The notes under the pieces are model-generated. The model saw nothing but the letters and a program-made list of their open reading frames with translations. It was not told the DNA's origin and did no database searches. A program made the translations under genes and the position numbers. Below are positions 43,310-52,020 of a DNA stretch of 64,000 nt, piece after piece; position 1 is the first letter of the stretch; the number at the start of each line of letters is the position of its first letter. This stretch comes from DASWHX01 sp036397995 (lineage in GTDB: Bacteria; Bacteroidota; Bacteroidia; Cytophagales; Cyclobacteriaceae). Location: positions 1-64,000 of the forward strand of contig DASWHX010000015.1 of NCBI GenBank assembly GCA_036397995.1. Direction: 5' to 3'.

Positions 43310-44677
43310 CTAATCAAATTTAGAATAATAAAGCCGAAGCTTGACATCGTTTTTTCTCACGACAAACTGGTCAACGGAATTAACGCGAGGGTAATAAATT
43401 CTTTCTGGCCTCGTGCCATCCCGGGCCGGTACGAGGGGAAGAACAACAAGAGAACTGTCGCTAAGTTTTTCAGAGAGGATATTATTCACAAAGAATGTAA
43501 CTTGCTCGCCGTACATGTAATTAATGCTATCATACCCAAAAAGGAACGGGTCATTGGCAAGTGTAGGGAGGAAAAGTATGTTGGGGCTTTCGATCTGAAT
43601 GCTTCGAGGTATCGAATCCAAGTCGGAAATAACAAAACGGTTACCCGCATTAACCTGATAATACTGGATACCATCAGGAGGATTCAAGGAGGTTACTGTC
43701 TTATCTACATTAATTATCAAATCCGCTCTGTTTATTATCACATTTGCAGCTGTGTCTTTGAAATTATACAAGCTTGTAAGATCAAGTTTAAGAAATAACC
43801 CGAGCGCGGGATTATGATAAGCAAATTCGTTTTGAGGGTCAAAGTCAGAATACGAATTACCCAGATTTTGAAATGGGGTTCCTGTAAAATCTGAGCGCAC
43901 ATTTGAAAACCCTCGTCTTACCCGAAATTGATATTCTTCATCAACTTTCTCTCCATCGTCATCAAAATAGTGATAAAAAAGCGACATTCTTGTCGAATCT
44001 GCTACTGGATTAAATCCTAAAACACCACCGTTTATATTTGTTGAATAAACTTTTAGTCCGGATAGATATTCCCTGAAATAAGCTTGATTTCGGAAAGTGC
44101 TATCCTGATCGTAAATCATATTATTGAGCAGTTGTTCACCGTAACCGTCGTTTAACTTAAAATAGAATGTATTAAGGTCACCGGAATTATATGATCGATT
44201 TCTGGCGCCTAGCAATCCGGAACTGGGTCCAAGAACTAAAGGTGTTTCAATAGAGTCTTTGGTAAAATAAACAGATGTTTCAATGTTTCCCTGGAATGTT
44301 CTTGCTTCAAGTGACATAACCGCATTGGGCTGAGGGCCATACGCGTAGTTAACGTCCATAAATAATACAAGGGAATCAAATATGGAATTTTCGGGAATTT
44401 CAAAATCAATCTCGGTAATTGCCAATTCCATATAAGCGGTAGCAGAAATTACTCCGAAGTTGGCGTCCTGGTACCTCCCAAATAATAAAGAACTTGAGTT
44501 GGTTGAGTTTACCGAATCCATAAATGCAACTTTAGGATTGAGAGGAAGATCAACAAATGTTACTTCAAAAGAATTTGGCAGGGATTCAGTTATCCCTATT
44601 TCCCCTGGATCTTCACATGACAAAAAGAATGCAGCCACCAAAGCCGGCAGCAGTACTTTCCTACCCAACAAGCTCAT
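43310..44677 (-). CDS. DUF4270 lipoprotein
   Basis: Protein of 455 residues: signal peptide MSLLGRKVLLPALVAAFFLS, then lipidated Cys at 21 in LSCEDPGEIG. The remainder is beta-rich and matches the DUF4270 layout (DVNYAYGP, RNRSYNSGDLNTFYFKL, RADLIINVD, VVLPLVPARDG). Likely outer-membrane or periplasmic. Start at 44677, inside the end of the GT5 gene (17-bp overlap); a longer frame to 44767 lacks a signal peptide. Function unknown; the gene order GT5-DUF4270-glmS recurs in Bacteroidota. Confidence 0.82.
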   Translation of the reverse strand: MSLLGRKVLLPALVAAFFLSCEDPGEIGITESLPNSFEVTFVDLPLNPKVAFMDSVNSTNSSSLLFGRYQDANFGVISATAYMELAITEIDFEIPENSIFDSLVLFMDVNYAYGPQPNAVMSLEARTFQGNIETSVYFTKDSIETPLVLGPSSGLLGARNRSYNSGDLNTFYFKLNDGYGEQLLNNMIYDQDSTFRNQAYFREYLSGLKVYSTNINGGVLGFNPVADSTRMSLFYHYFDDDGEKVDEEYQFRVRRGFSNVRSDFTGTPFQNLGNSYSDFDPQNEFAYHNPALGLFLKLDLTSLYNFKDTAANVIINRADLIINVDKTVTSLNPPDGIQYYQVNAGNRFVISDLDSIPRSIQIESPNILFLPTLANDPFLFGYDSINYMYGEQVTFFVNNILSEKLSDSSLVVLPLVPARDGTRPERIYYPRVNSVDQFVVRKNDVKLRLYYSKFD

Positions 44678-45473
44678 TATATAAGTTGAAATAAGAATCT
44701 GTAAAGCTATCCCCTTTTTCAAATGTATCCACCTTTTTGGCTCTGGCCATTTTCTCAAATAAACCATTCAGGCTCTTGTTTACAGACTGATCAGAAGTGA
44801 TCACGGCATCAGAGTACTCCATTCCTAATTTAACAAAGCCTTCAAAATCTCCTGTCTTAAGATTAGAGAGCATTTGATCTTCAATATCAATCATCTTCAC
44901 TTTTTCGATAAGGTTGCTCTTGAATTTGTGAGAGAACTTATTATTGTATACCGTGAAAACTGTTTTTGTTTCTTTGAATAAAGGATCATTCTTATAGGTG
45001 GTTTTCAGGTATAATGGAATCAGACTTGTCATCCAATCTGTGCAATGAACAATATCCGGTCCCCAGCCCAATTTCCTGACCGTCTCAATAACCCCTTTGC
45101 AGAAAAATATCGCTCTCTCGTCATTATCATCATAAAATTTATTTTCCTTATCATGAAAAACAGATTTTCGCTGAAAATAGTCTTCGTTGTCAATAAAATA
45201 AACCTGTAGCTTGGCATTGGGTATAGATGCAACTTTAATAATCAAAGGCTTTTCTTCATCACCAACGGAAATATTGATTCCTGATAATCTTACAACTTCA
45301 TGAAGCCGGTTTTTTCGCTCATTAATTAGTCCGAAACGCGGAACCAAAATCCGTATTTCCATACCTCTTTCCTGCATTGCCTGGGGCAGTTTTCTTACAA
45401 AATCGGCAACTTCTGTTGTCTGCAAAAAAGGATTGATTTCACTTGCCACATATAGAATTCGGAATTTAGCCAT
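44661..45473 (-). CDS. Half-length starch/glycogen synthase-like (GT5) protein
   Basis: Protein of 270 residues matching only the N-terminal Rossmann domain of GT5 glycogen synthases: MAKFRILYVASEINPFLQTT, LVPRFGLINERKNRL, DIVHCTDWMTSLIPLYLKT, TVFTVYNN. The ADP-glucose motif KTGGLADV of true synthases is replaced by LQTTEVADFV, and the whole C-terminal catalytic domain is missing, so glycogen synthesis is unlikely. Such short forms are annotated in many Bacteroidota. First gene of a unit with DUF4270 and glmS. Start at the ATG 45473. Confidence 0.82.
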   Translation of the reverse strand: MAKFRILYVASEINPFLQTTEVADFVRKLPQAMQERGMEIRILVPRFGLINERKNRLHEVVRLSGINISVGDEEKPLIIKVASIPNAKLQVYFIDNEDYFQRKSVFHDKENKFYDDNDERAIFFCKGVIETVRKLGWGPDIVHCTDWMTSLIPLYLKTTYKNDPLFKETKTVFTVYNNKFSHKFKSNLIEKVKMIDIEDQMLSNLKTGDFEGFVKLGMEYSDAVITSDQSVNKSLNGLFEKMARAKKVDTFEKGDSFTDSYFNLYNELVG

Positions 45474-45509
45474 ATTAGTTGAGTTTAGATTGGTCGCGAA
45501 AACAGACCA

Positions 45510-45539
45510 CAAAGGTACTAAATTTTGAAGGTAATTCAA
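45510..45539 (-). promoter_or_regulatory. Bacteroidota-type promoter for the GT5-DUF4270-glmS operon
   Basis: On the minus strand TTG (45539-45537), 19 bp, then TACCTTTG (45517-45510): both elements and spacer match the phylum consensus. It is 36 nt before the ATG at 45473 and supports that start over the one at 45539. Confidence 0.6.
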
Positions 45540-45596
45540 TACAATCTTTAGTCAAACCAGTAATTTTGGCCGCAATTAACGGTTTTGATGATTTAT

Positions 45597-46460
45597 ATGA
45601 AGGTATTCTCTACAATCAAAAGTTTGCAGAACCACCTTAAATCTGTTCGCGCACAAAAAAGATCCATTGGTCTGGTTCCAACTATGGGCTCCCTGCATAA
45701 GGGTCATCACGCACTTATTGCGCAATCCAGAAAAGAGAATGATGTAACAGTTTGTAGCATTTTTGTAAATCGCAAACAGTTCAATAACAAAAAAGATCTT
45801 CAAAAATACCCGCGAAACCTGGCCAATGATTTACAATTCCTGAAGTCATGGGGATGTGACACAGTATTTGCTCCCTCTGAAAAAGAAATTTACCCCAATT
45901 CAGAAGCTGAGTTGACGATCAATTTTGGAACTGTTGATAAAATTCTGGAGGGTAAATTCAGGCCAGGACATTTTTCGGGAGTCGGAATTATTGTTTCCAA
46001 ATTATTTAATATAGTTACACCGGATAGGGCTTACTTTGGGCTAAAAGATATTCAGCAGTGCTTTATTATTCGTCACCTGGTTGATGAGTTATCTTTTGGA
46101 GTAAAACTAAGATTTTTGAAAACAGTGAGAGAAGAAAATGGACTGGCTGTTTCTTCAAGAAATAAAAGATTAAGTAAGAAGGAGTTTGATGTGGCATCCG
46201 ATATATTCAGAATATTGAATCTTGCGAAGAAAGAGATTATGGTGACAGGAGATATAAAAGGTGGCATTTCAAATTCAAAGAAAATTCTAAAAGGAATGAA
46301 ACCAATAGAACTGGAATACATGGAACCGGTGAACATGAAAGATTTCTCCATAGTAACATCTGAAATTCAAAAAGATTCACGGGTAGCAATTTGTGTCGCC
46401 GCGTATGTGGGAGAAGTGCGACTGATCGACAATGTTATATTTAAACTGACCCATGAATAA
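45597..46460 (+). CDS. panC: Pantothenate synthetase
   Basis: Protein of 287 residues that joins pantoate and beta-alanine with ATP. Motifs: VPTMGSLHKGHHALI (HIGH-type His), GKFRPGHFSGVGIIVSKLFN, ADRAYFGLKDIQQ-like PDRAYFGLKDIQQ and LAVSSRN. One motif is unusual: the family's FVNPTQFN reads FVNRKQFN, replacing the Pro-Thr next to the pantoate site. ATG 45597 is chosen; ATG 45588 or TTG 45585 are alternatives. The following gene overlaps by 8 bp; panD, often found here in relatives, is absent. Confidence 0.9.
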   Translation: MKVFSTIKSLQNHLKSVRAQKRSIGLVPTMGSLHKGHHALIAQSRKENDVTVCSIFVNRKQFNNKKDLQKYPRNLANDLQFLKSWGCDTVFAPSEKEIYPNSEAELTINFGTVDKILEGKFRPGHFSGVGIIVSKLFNIVTPDRAYFGLKDIQQCFIIRHLVDELSFGVKLRFLKTVREENGLAVSSRNKRLSKKEFDVASDIFRILNLAKKEIMVTGDIKGGISNSKKILKGMKPIELEYMEPVNMKDFSIVTSEIQKDSRVAICVAAYVGEVRLIDNVIFKLTHE

Positions 46461-47487
46461 GACTCAAATTAATTCATGGATTCAATATCTTATCATTATT
46501 GTAATTACTGTGGTATTAGTATGGTTTGCAGTATCAAATATTGAAACAGGCAAGGAAGAGTCTAAATTGGATTTTCTGTTGGAGGTCTGGAATGGAGTTG
46601 ATAAAGGATTGCTGGTTCTCTCCGGAGTTGTTGCTTTGTTGAGCCACGTAGTAAGGGCAGAAAGATGGAAACTGTCGTTTCAACCTATGGGTTTGCACAT
46701 TTCATTAAAGCATAGCTTTCTCTCTGTTATGGTTGGATATTTTATCAATCTGCTCATTCCAAGGGGCGGGGAAATTTCAAGATGCGTTAATCTTAACCGA
46801 TTAGACTCCATTCCAGTTGACAGATCATTCGGAACTGTATTGGCCGAGCGGGCCGTAGATATTGTTTTCCTGGTTTTCTTTGTGCTGCTAGGTTTTCTAT
46901 TGGAGTTTAGTAAAATCAACCTTTTCCTTTCAAGTCTGCAATATGATAAGAGTAAAGACTGGTCGTTAATTATTAAGTATGTATTGCTTTTGGTATTTGC
47001 TCTGATCGCTGGAATAATATTTCTCAGGTTGTTGCTTAAGTCGGGAAAACCAAGGGTATTGCGGACATATATAAAATTTAAAACTATTATGAAGGGAATA
47101 AAAGAGGGGTTGATGGTTGTTATCAGATTAAAACAAAAGTCTCTATTCCTTTTTTATACCGTAATAATCTGGTTGCTGTATCTGTTCATGAGTGTTTTTG
47201 TTTTGATGGCCTTTGAAGAAACGCAACATCTTGGATTTGTGGCGGCCCTGGCAATTTTTTCAATTGGAGGAATAGCGATGTCATTACCCTTGCCAGGCGG
47301 AACGGGCAGTTACCATATTTTGGTACCTGCCGGTCTGGTTGCTCTTTATTCAATACCGTTGGATAAGGCTACGGCGTTTACTATTATTTTTCATGGCTGG
47401 CAAACCATCATAATTATTATTTTTGGTGCAGGGTCGCTCTTTTACAGTTATTATTTACACAATAAAAAAAGGAGATGGAACCCCTAA
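46453..47487 (+). CDS. UPF0104 / lysylphosphatidylglycerol synthase-type membrane protein
   Basis: Membrane protein of 344 residues with about eight helices and the family core PRGGEISRCVNLNRLDSIPV then FGTVLAERAVDIVFLVFFV. A second conserved stretch, SIGGIAMSLPLPGGTGSYH, precedes the last helices. This is the flippase-like membrane half of MprF without a lysyl-transferase domain, so it may move a lipid or glycolipid. It overlaps panC by 8 bp. Confidence 0.82.
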   Translation: MNKTQINSWIQYLIIIVITVVLVWFAVSNIETGKEESKLDFLLEVWNGVDKGLLVLSGVVALLSHVVRAERWKLSFQPMGLHISLKHSFLSVMVGYFINLLIPRGGEISRCVNLNRLDSIPVDRSFGTVLAERAVDIVFLVFFVLLGFLLEFSKINLFLSSLQYDKSKDWSLIIKYVLLLVFALIAGIIFLRLLLKSGKPRVLRTYIKFKTIMKGIKEGLMVVIRLKQKSLFLFYTVIIWLLYLFMSVFVLMAFEETQHLGFVAALAIFSIGGIAMSLPLPGGTGSYHILVPAGLVALYSIPLDKATAFTIIFHGWQTIIIIIFGAGSLFYSYYLHNKKRRWNP

Positions 47488-47563
47488 CCAATGACGAATT
47501 GTCAGTAATTTCAATTGGTCTAAATATTGTTAATACAAACAGACAAAATACGATAACTGAATT

Positions 47564-48259
47564 ATGGGATTAATTGTAATTATGATTTTTTTCGGGATCC
47601 TGAGCTTCGTGGTGAGCTCCAGGTTAAAAAGCAAATTCAGGAAGTACTCTGAAACGCCAATCAGGAGTAACTTATCAGGAAAAGAAATAGCAGAAAAAAT
47701 GCTTGCAGATCACGGCATATATGATGTAAAGGTTATCTCAACACCAGGTCATTTGTCCGACCATTATAATCCGGCCACTAAAACAGTTAATTTAAGTGAA
47801 GCGGTTTATAATGGCAAAAATGCAGCTGCAGCATCTGTGGCCTCACATGAATGCGGGCATGCCGTTCAGCATGCGCGCGCTTATACTATGCTTGAATTCA
47901 GATCAGCCCTGGTCCCTATGCAGAATATTAGCGCAAAAGTGATCAATGTAATCTTTATGATAAGCTTGTTCGGCGGATTCTTCCTCTTCAATGCGTTTCC
48001 CACAAATCTGGTTCTGACTGTAATAATCGGAGCCTATACTATTATGACACTTTTTTCACTGGTTACTCTTCCCGTTGAGTTTGATGCCAGCAAAAGGGCA
48101 TTAGCCTGGGTAACTGACAAGGGTATCGTTTCATCATCCGAGCATGAGATGGCCAAAGATGCTCTGAAATGGGCTGCTTTAACTTATGTAGTAGCAGCGG
48201 TGGGTTCGCTGGTAACATTACTTTACTGGGTATTTGTATTGCTGGGAAACAGAGACTAA
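47564..48259 (+). CDS. YugP-type zinc metallopeptidase
   Basis: Membrane protein of 231 residues: one N-terminal helix, then SHECGHAVQHARAYTMLEFR with the HExxH zinc motif at about 100-104, followed by two membrane helices, and the third ligand likely in VEFDASKRAL. Putative neutral zinc metallopeptidase family; substrate unknown. It lies between the UPF0104 and acyl-CoA dehydrogenase genes. Confidence 0.88.
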   Translation: MGLIVIMIFFGILSFVVSSRLKSKFRKYSETPIRSNLSGKEIAEKMLADHGIYDVKVISTPGHLSDHYNPATKTVNLSEAVYNGKNAAAASVASHECGHAVQHARAYTMLEFRSALVPMQNISAKVINVIFMISLFGGFFLFNAFPTNLVLTVIIGAYTIMTLFSLVTLPVEFDASKRALAWVTDKGIVSSSEHEMAKDALKWAALTYVVAAVGSLVTLLYWVFVLLGNRD

Positions 48260-48292
48260 AATTGGGCTTGAATATCCCTTTCTTAGTCTAAA

Positions 48293-49432
48293 ATGAATTT
48301 TCAATTCACCGAAGAGCAATTAGCGGTAAAAGAGGCTGCCCGGGAATTCGCTCAATCCGAACTTCTTCCAGGTGTCATAGAAAGAGATGAAAATCAGCAA
48401 TTTCCTAAAGAACAGGTAAAGAAATTGGGGGAGCTGGGCTTTCTCTCCATGATGGTGGACCCGAAATACGGCGGTGGGGGTATGGATACAGTCTCCTATG
48501 TATTGGCAATGGAGGAAATATCAAAGGTGGATGCCTCCTGCTCAGTAATAATGTCGGTGAATAATTCATTGGTCTGCTGGGGAATTGAAAAGTTTGGTTC
48601 AAAGGAGCAGAAGGAAAAGTACCTCACAAAGCTGGCAAGTGGAGCGGTTATCGGCGCATTTTGCCTGTCAGAGCCTGAAGCGGGCTCAGATGCCACTAAG
48701 CAAAACACCACCGCCATTGATATGGGAGATCATTACCTGTTAAATGGAACAAAAAATTGGATTACAAATGGCAATTCAGCAGGAATATACCTGGTGATTG
48801 CCCAAACAAATCGTGAGAAACGGCACAGGGGCATTAATGCTTTCATCCTGGAAAAGGGAATGGAAGGGTTTATTGTGGGGAAGAAAGAAAATAAGCTGGG
48901 AATCCGTAGCTCAGACACACATTCTTTAATGTTCACCGATGTAAGAATACCCAGGGAGAATAGAATTGGAGAGGATGGGTTTGGTTTCAATTTCGCTATG
49001 AAGACGCTAAATGGGGGCAGAATTGGAATCGCCTCTCAGGCGTTGGGAATCGCCTCGGGTGCCTATGAACTTGCATTGAAATATTCTCATGAGCGAAAAG
49101 CATTTGGTAAGGAGATATTTAACCATCAGGGCATCAAGTTCAAGTTGGCGGATATGGCAACCAAAATAGAAGCTGCCAGGCTTTTATGCCTTCAAGCTGC
49201 CGTTTTGAAAGACCAGGGTAAAGATTTTGTCAAGGAAGCGGCCATGGCGAAGCTTTATGGCTCCCAAACAGCAATGGAAGTTACGGTGGAAGCAGTTCAA
49301 ATCCATGGTGGCTACGGCTATGTAAAAGAATTCCATGTAGAAAGATTAATGAGGGATGCAAAGATTACCCAGATCTATGAAGGGACGTCAGAAATCCAGA
49401 AAATTGTAATTTCCCGGGAATTATTGAAGTAA
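48293..49432 (+). CDS. Short-chain-type acyl-CoA dehydrogenase
   Basis: FAD enzyme of 379 residues, typical length. Signatures: GAFCLSEPEAGSDA (residues about 123-136), WITNGNSAGIYLVIAQT and the C-terminal IHGGYGYVKEFHVERLMRD followed by ITQIYEGTSEIQ, where the Glu of YEGTSE is the catalytic base of butyryl-CoA dehydrogenases. It oxidises acyl-CoA to enoyl-CoA, passing electrons to ETF. Acyl-chain range is not readable. Confidence 0.94.
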   Translation: MNFQFTEEQLAVKEAAREFAQSELLPGVIERDENQQFPKEQVKKLGELGFLSMMVDPKYGGGGMDTVSYVLAMEEISKVDASCSVIMSVNNSLVCWGIEKFGSKEQKEKYLTKLASGAVIGAFCLSEPEAGSDATKQNTTAIDMGDHYLLNGTKNWITNGNSAGIYLVIAQTNREKRHRGINAFILEKGMEGFIVGKKENKLGIRSSDTHSLMFTDVRIPRENRIGEDGFGFNFAMKTLNGGRIGIASQALGIASGAYELALKYSHERKAFGKEIFNHQGIKFKLADMATKIEAARLLCLQAAVLKDQGKDFVKEAAMAKLYGSQTAMEVTVEAVQIHGGYGYVKEFHVERLMRDAKITQIYEGTSEIQKIVISRELLK

Positions 49433-49484
49433 AACTTCAATCAGATTCTTTCAATTATCCAATAAATTTAAATAATTGGTCTTT

Positions 49485-49513
49485 TTGATAATTGTATTAT
49501 TTTATTAGATTTG
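49485..49513 (+). promoter_or_regulatory. Bacteroidota-type promoter for the AraC-family gene
   Basis: TTG at 49485-49487 (within CTTTTTG) and TAGATTTG at 49506-49513, spacer 18 bp: a good match to -33/-7. The transcript would have a leader of about 50 nt. Confidence 0.6.
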
Positions 49514-49572
49514 TCCAACGTGGACCTCTCCCCCGTACTTTTTAAGCAGGTTAATATCAAAATCGGATAAAA

Positions 49573-50493
49573 ATGGAAGATTATAATAAAATTATTGAAT
49601 CGTTAGGGGTTCGGTTTAACAAGGCTGGGAATATTAATATTTTGCAACCCGCTACCGTAACCAATTACTACGATGTTGAGAACATGATTCTCGTGTTAAA
49701 TCGTGGTGAAATACGTTTCGGAGAGGATAATAAGGGAGTATTGGAAGGTGAGGTCTTGTTTATCCCGGGGGGTCGTCAAATACCTATCACCTACGGAACC
49801 GGCAAGGCACATGTAGTAAACAATGAAGAGTTCACAGCAAAGAGAAAAAACTATTTTAGAAGTTATATCAACATTGAATCGGATGACCAGAAATATGATG
49901 ATTTTACCTATGTTTCATTTGATGCCAAGGTATTTGATTCGGTCAGTTTCTTTACATCTCTGGATGTTCCGCCATTTGTAATTAATGATCCCAATATAAA
50001 TGCTTTAATAAACAGCATTTTGAAAGAAAAGGGATCAGACCTGGAGGGGAAAGACAGGGTGATTAAACTTCAGACAGAATATTTGGTAATTGAAATAGTA
50101 AGATACATAATTAAGAACAGACTATTTGTAGAGCAATTGGCAACCAACAGCACATATTTTAAAGACCCGCGCCTTATTGATATCTTTGGCTACATCAAGG
50201 AAAATCTCGGAGGTGATTTGTCCAACAAAACACTGGCTTCAGTTGCCAATGTTTCAGAAGATTATGTTGGCCAGTATTTTAAAATGCTTACCGGAATTAA
50301 CCCGCAAGATTACATTGAGTATCAAAGGATGGAAAGAGCGGTGGATTTGTTAAGAACTACCAAAAAAAGCATCAGGGAAATCGGCAAGGAAGTTGGCTAT
50401 AAAGACACAGCTTATTTTTGCCGTCGATTCAAAATGATGTTTGGAATCCCAGCAGGCAAAATGCGCAGACGAGAATCTTTAATGAACCTTTAG
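49573..50493 (+). CDS. AraC-family transcriptional regulator
   Basis: Protein of 306 residues. The N-terminal half (about 1-185) looks like a cupin-type sensing domain (ILVLNRGEIRFGEDNKGVLE then GEVLFIPGG). The C-terminal AraC double helix-turn-helix is clear: LIDIFGYIKENLGGDLSNKT, VANVSEDYVGQYFKMLTGIN and IREIGKEVGYKDTAYFCRRF. It stands alone after the acyl-CoA dehydrogenase; its ligand and targets are unknown. Convergent 15-bp overlap with the GGGPS gene. Confidence 0.9.
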   Translation: MEDYNKIIESLGVRFNKAGNINILQPATVTNYYDVENMILVLNRGEIRFGEDNKGVLEGEVLFIPGGRQIPITYGTGKAHVVNNEEFTAKRKNYFRSYINIESDDQKYDDFTYVSFDAKVFDSVSFFTSLDVPPFVINDPNINALINSILKEKGSDLEGKDRVIKLQTEYLVIEIVRYIIKNRLFVEQLATNSTYFKDPRLIDIFGYIKENLGGDLSNKTLASVANVSEDYVGQYFKMLTGINPQDYIEYQRMERAVDLLRTTKKSIREIGKEVGYKDTAYFCRRFKMMFGIPAGKMRRRESLMNL

Positions 50494-51237
50494 CGATTCA
50501 TTATACTCACTTACTGTAAGTGAAATATTAATCAACAGGTCCTTGGAATTTTCAATTCCATTTCCAACCACAATTATATCAGCTCCGGCTTTTAATGCAT
50601 GCATTGCATCAATTTCCGTGCGGATTCCCCCGCCAATAATCAACGGTATATTTATGGATTTGCTTACTTTGGAAATCATATCTGGTGGAATGGGACACTC
50701 AGAACCACTGCCGGCATCCATATAAATCATTTGCATTCCGAGCATCTCGCCTGCCATGGCCGTAGCGCATGCAATTTCAGTTTTGTCATTGGGAATAGGT
50801 ATGGTATTACTCACATACGCTGCCGAAGATTTTGCATGATCATTTACCAGCATATACCCGGTGGGAAGAATTTCCAGTGATGTCTTCCGGAGAAAGGGAG
50901 CGGCTATCACATGCTGGCCGATAAGATATTCAGCGTTTCTCCCTGAAATTAATGACAGGAATAGGATAGCATCTGCATGAGAATCTATGTGATTGTAGTT
51001 TCCCGGAAAAAGTATGACGGGGATGTGGGAATTATCCTTTAGCTTTCTAACTACTAACCCGATATTGTTCCTGGATATAAAACTGCCACCAACAAAGAAG
51101 TAGTCTACATTGTTCTCAATGGCTATATTAATTAGTCCCTGCAGATCTTTAACCTCTTCGACTTTGTCAGGATCAATTAAGACGGCAAAACCTTTAATTC
51201 CTTTTTGTTTTCTATCAATTATCTGGCTGATTATCAT
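50479..51237 (-). CDS. Geranylgeranylglyceryl / heptaprenylglyceryl phosphate synthase
   Basis: TIM-barrel prenyltransferase of 252 residues joining a long polyprenyl diphosphate to sn-glycerol-1-phosphate, an archaeal-type ether-lipid step. Signatures: AVLIDPDKVEEV, DYFFVGGSFIS, PVILFPGNYNHID, MQMIYMDAGSGSECPIP and the phosphate-binding PLIIGGGIRTEIDAMHALKA then DIIVVGNGIE. Bacteroidota homologs of this group have been characterised. No glycerol-1-phosphate dehydrogenase is in the window. It overlaps the YtxH-like gene by 23 bp. Confidence 0.92.
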   Translation of the reverse strand: MIISQIIDRKQKGIKGFAVLIDPDKVEEVKDLQGLINIAIENNVDYFFVGGSFISRNNIGLVVRKLKDNSHIPVILFPGNYNHIDSHADAILFLSLISGRNAEYLIGQHVIAAPFLRKTSLEILPTGYMLVNDHAKSSAAYVSNTIPIPNDKTEIACATAMAGEMLGMQMIYMDAGSGSECPIPPDMISKVSKSINIPLIIGGGIRTEIDAMHALKAGADIIVVGNGIENSKDLLINISLTVSEYNESLKVH

Positions 51238-51583
51238 CTTCTACTTGCTTTCTTTCGCTAAGGTATTCAATCAATTTTTCTTTAGCCAGATTTATCAAAA
51301 GGAGCGTGGCTGCTTCAGCGACATATTTTGCCACGTGACCAAAAGCATTACCTGGCTTTTGGTGGTCCTCTGGTTTTTGGTTGTCTGTTTGGTCTGAATC
51401 TGACGTAAGCCCTTTCACAAATAAATAGGTAACGTAGGCTAATCCTCCCACAATTAATCCTGTAATAATACCTCTTTCGATTTTGGAAGTCATTTCAGAA
51501 AGATCCTCCGCAAAGTTCTCCTTGTATCGCTCAGAGTTTTCAAGCAATGCCGCCTTTTCAATTTTCGGATTCTTCACTTTCAT
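51215..51583 (-). CDS. Small YtxH-like membrane protein
   Basis: Protein of 122 residues with one clear membrane helix (about 38-58, GIITGLIVGGLAYVTYLFV), an acidic, Gln/Asp-rich linker, and an amphipathic C-terminal helix (VAKYVAEAATLLLINLAKEK). The single helix with soluble tails recalls YtxH/DUF883 stress proteins, but no firm family match is possible. It overlaps both neighbours (23 bp and 26 bp). Confidence 0.6.
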   Translation of the reverse strand: MKVKNPKIEKAALLENSERYKENFAEDLSEMTSKIERGIITGLIVGGLAYVTYLFVKGLTSDSDQTDNQKPEDHQKPGNAFGHVAKYVAEAATLLLINLAKEKLIEYLSERKQVEDDNQPDN

Positions 51584-51953
51584 CTTTTGTCGTACTAAGG
51601 TAACTCTCTATATACTTCCTGATTCTTATTTTCAAATTCAAAAGCTTCTGCAAAAGAGCCAAAAGAAGGATCAGAAATAAATAAAAGCCTGACACAATGC
51701 CAAATCCCCAGTATCTGCTCTCCAGAATGTCATTCAGATAATCACTTAGGAAGAAACTCAGGAAAATGGTGAAGAATAAAATCAATATAGCGAAGCAGGC
51801 AAGAATGAGAAGTTTGGCTCCGGTTTCAGCCGCTTCTTCGCGTAACTCCAGCTTTAAAAGTTCAATCCGGTTTTCGACAAAACCAATCAGGTTGTTAACA
51901 ATTCTGTCTAATTTTAAAAAGCTGAAAATTCCTTTTTTCTCTTCCAAATCCAT
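51558..51953 (-). CDS. Phage holin family (DUF1469-like) membrane protein
   Basis: Protein of 131 residues with two membrane helices (about 45-66 and 80-104) after an amphipathic segment FVENRIELLKLELREEAAET, the usual pattern of the chromosomal DUF1469/holin 3-6 family. No phage genes are near, so it is a cellular protein of unknown role. ATG at 51953; a TTG codon precedes it. Probably one unit with the YtxH-like and GGGP synthase genes. Confidence 0.75.
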   Translation of the reverse strand: MDLEEKKGIFSFLKLDRIVNNLIGFVENRIELLKLELREEAAETGAKLLILACFAILILFFTIFLSFFLSDYLNDILESRYWGFGIVSGFYLFLILLLALLQKLLNLKIRIRKYIESYLSTTKDESEESEN

Positions 51954-52020
51954 CAAAATTACATAAAAAGCGTGGTAATTTTATTCAGACAAGAAAAGAA
52001 TAAGGAATGTGCAGGCGCGC

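Noticed and set aside
49573..50493. AraC regulator as controller of the GGGP synthase unit
   Set aside because: The genes are convergent with overlapping ends, and nothing ties the regulator to that unit.
51558..51953. Prophage remnant suggested by a holin-family protein
   Set aside because: Only this cellular DUF1469-type protein is present; there are no lysis, tail, integrase or packaging genes.
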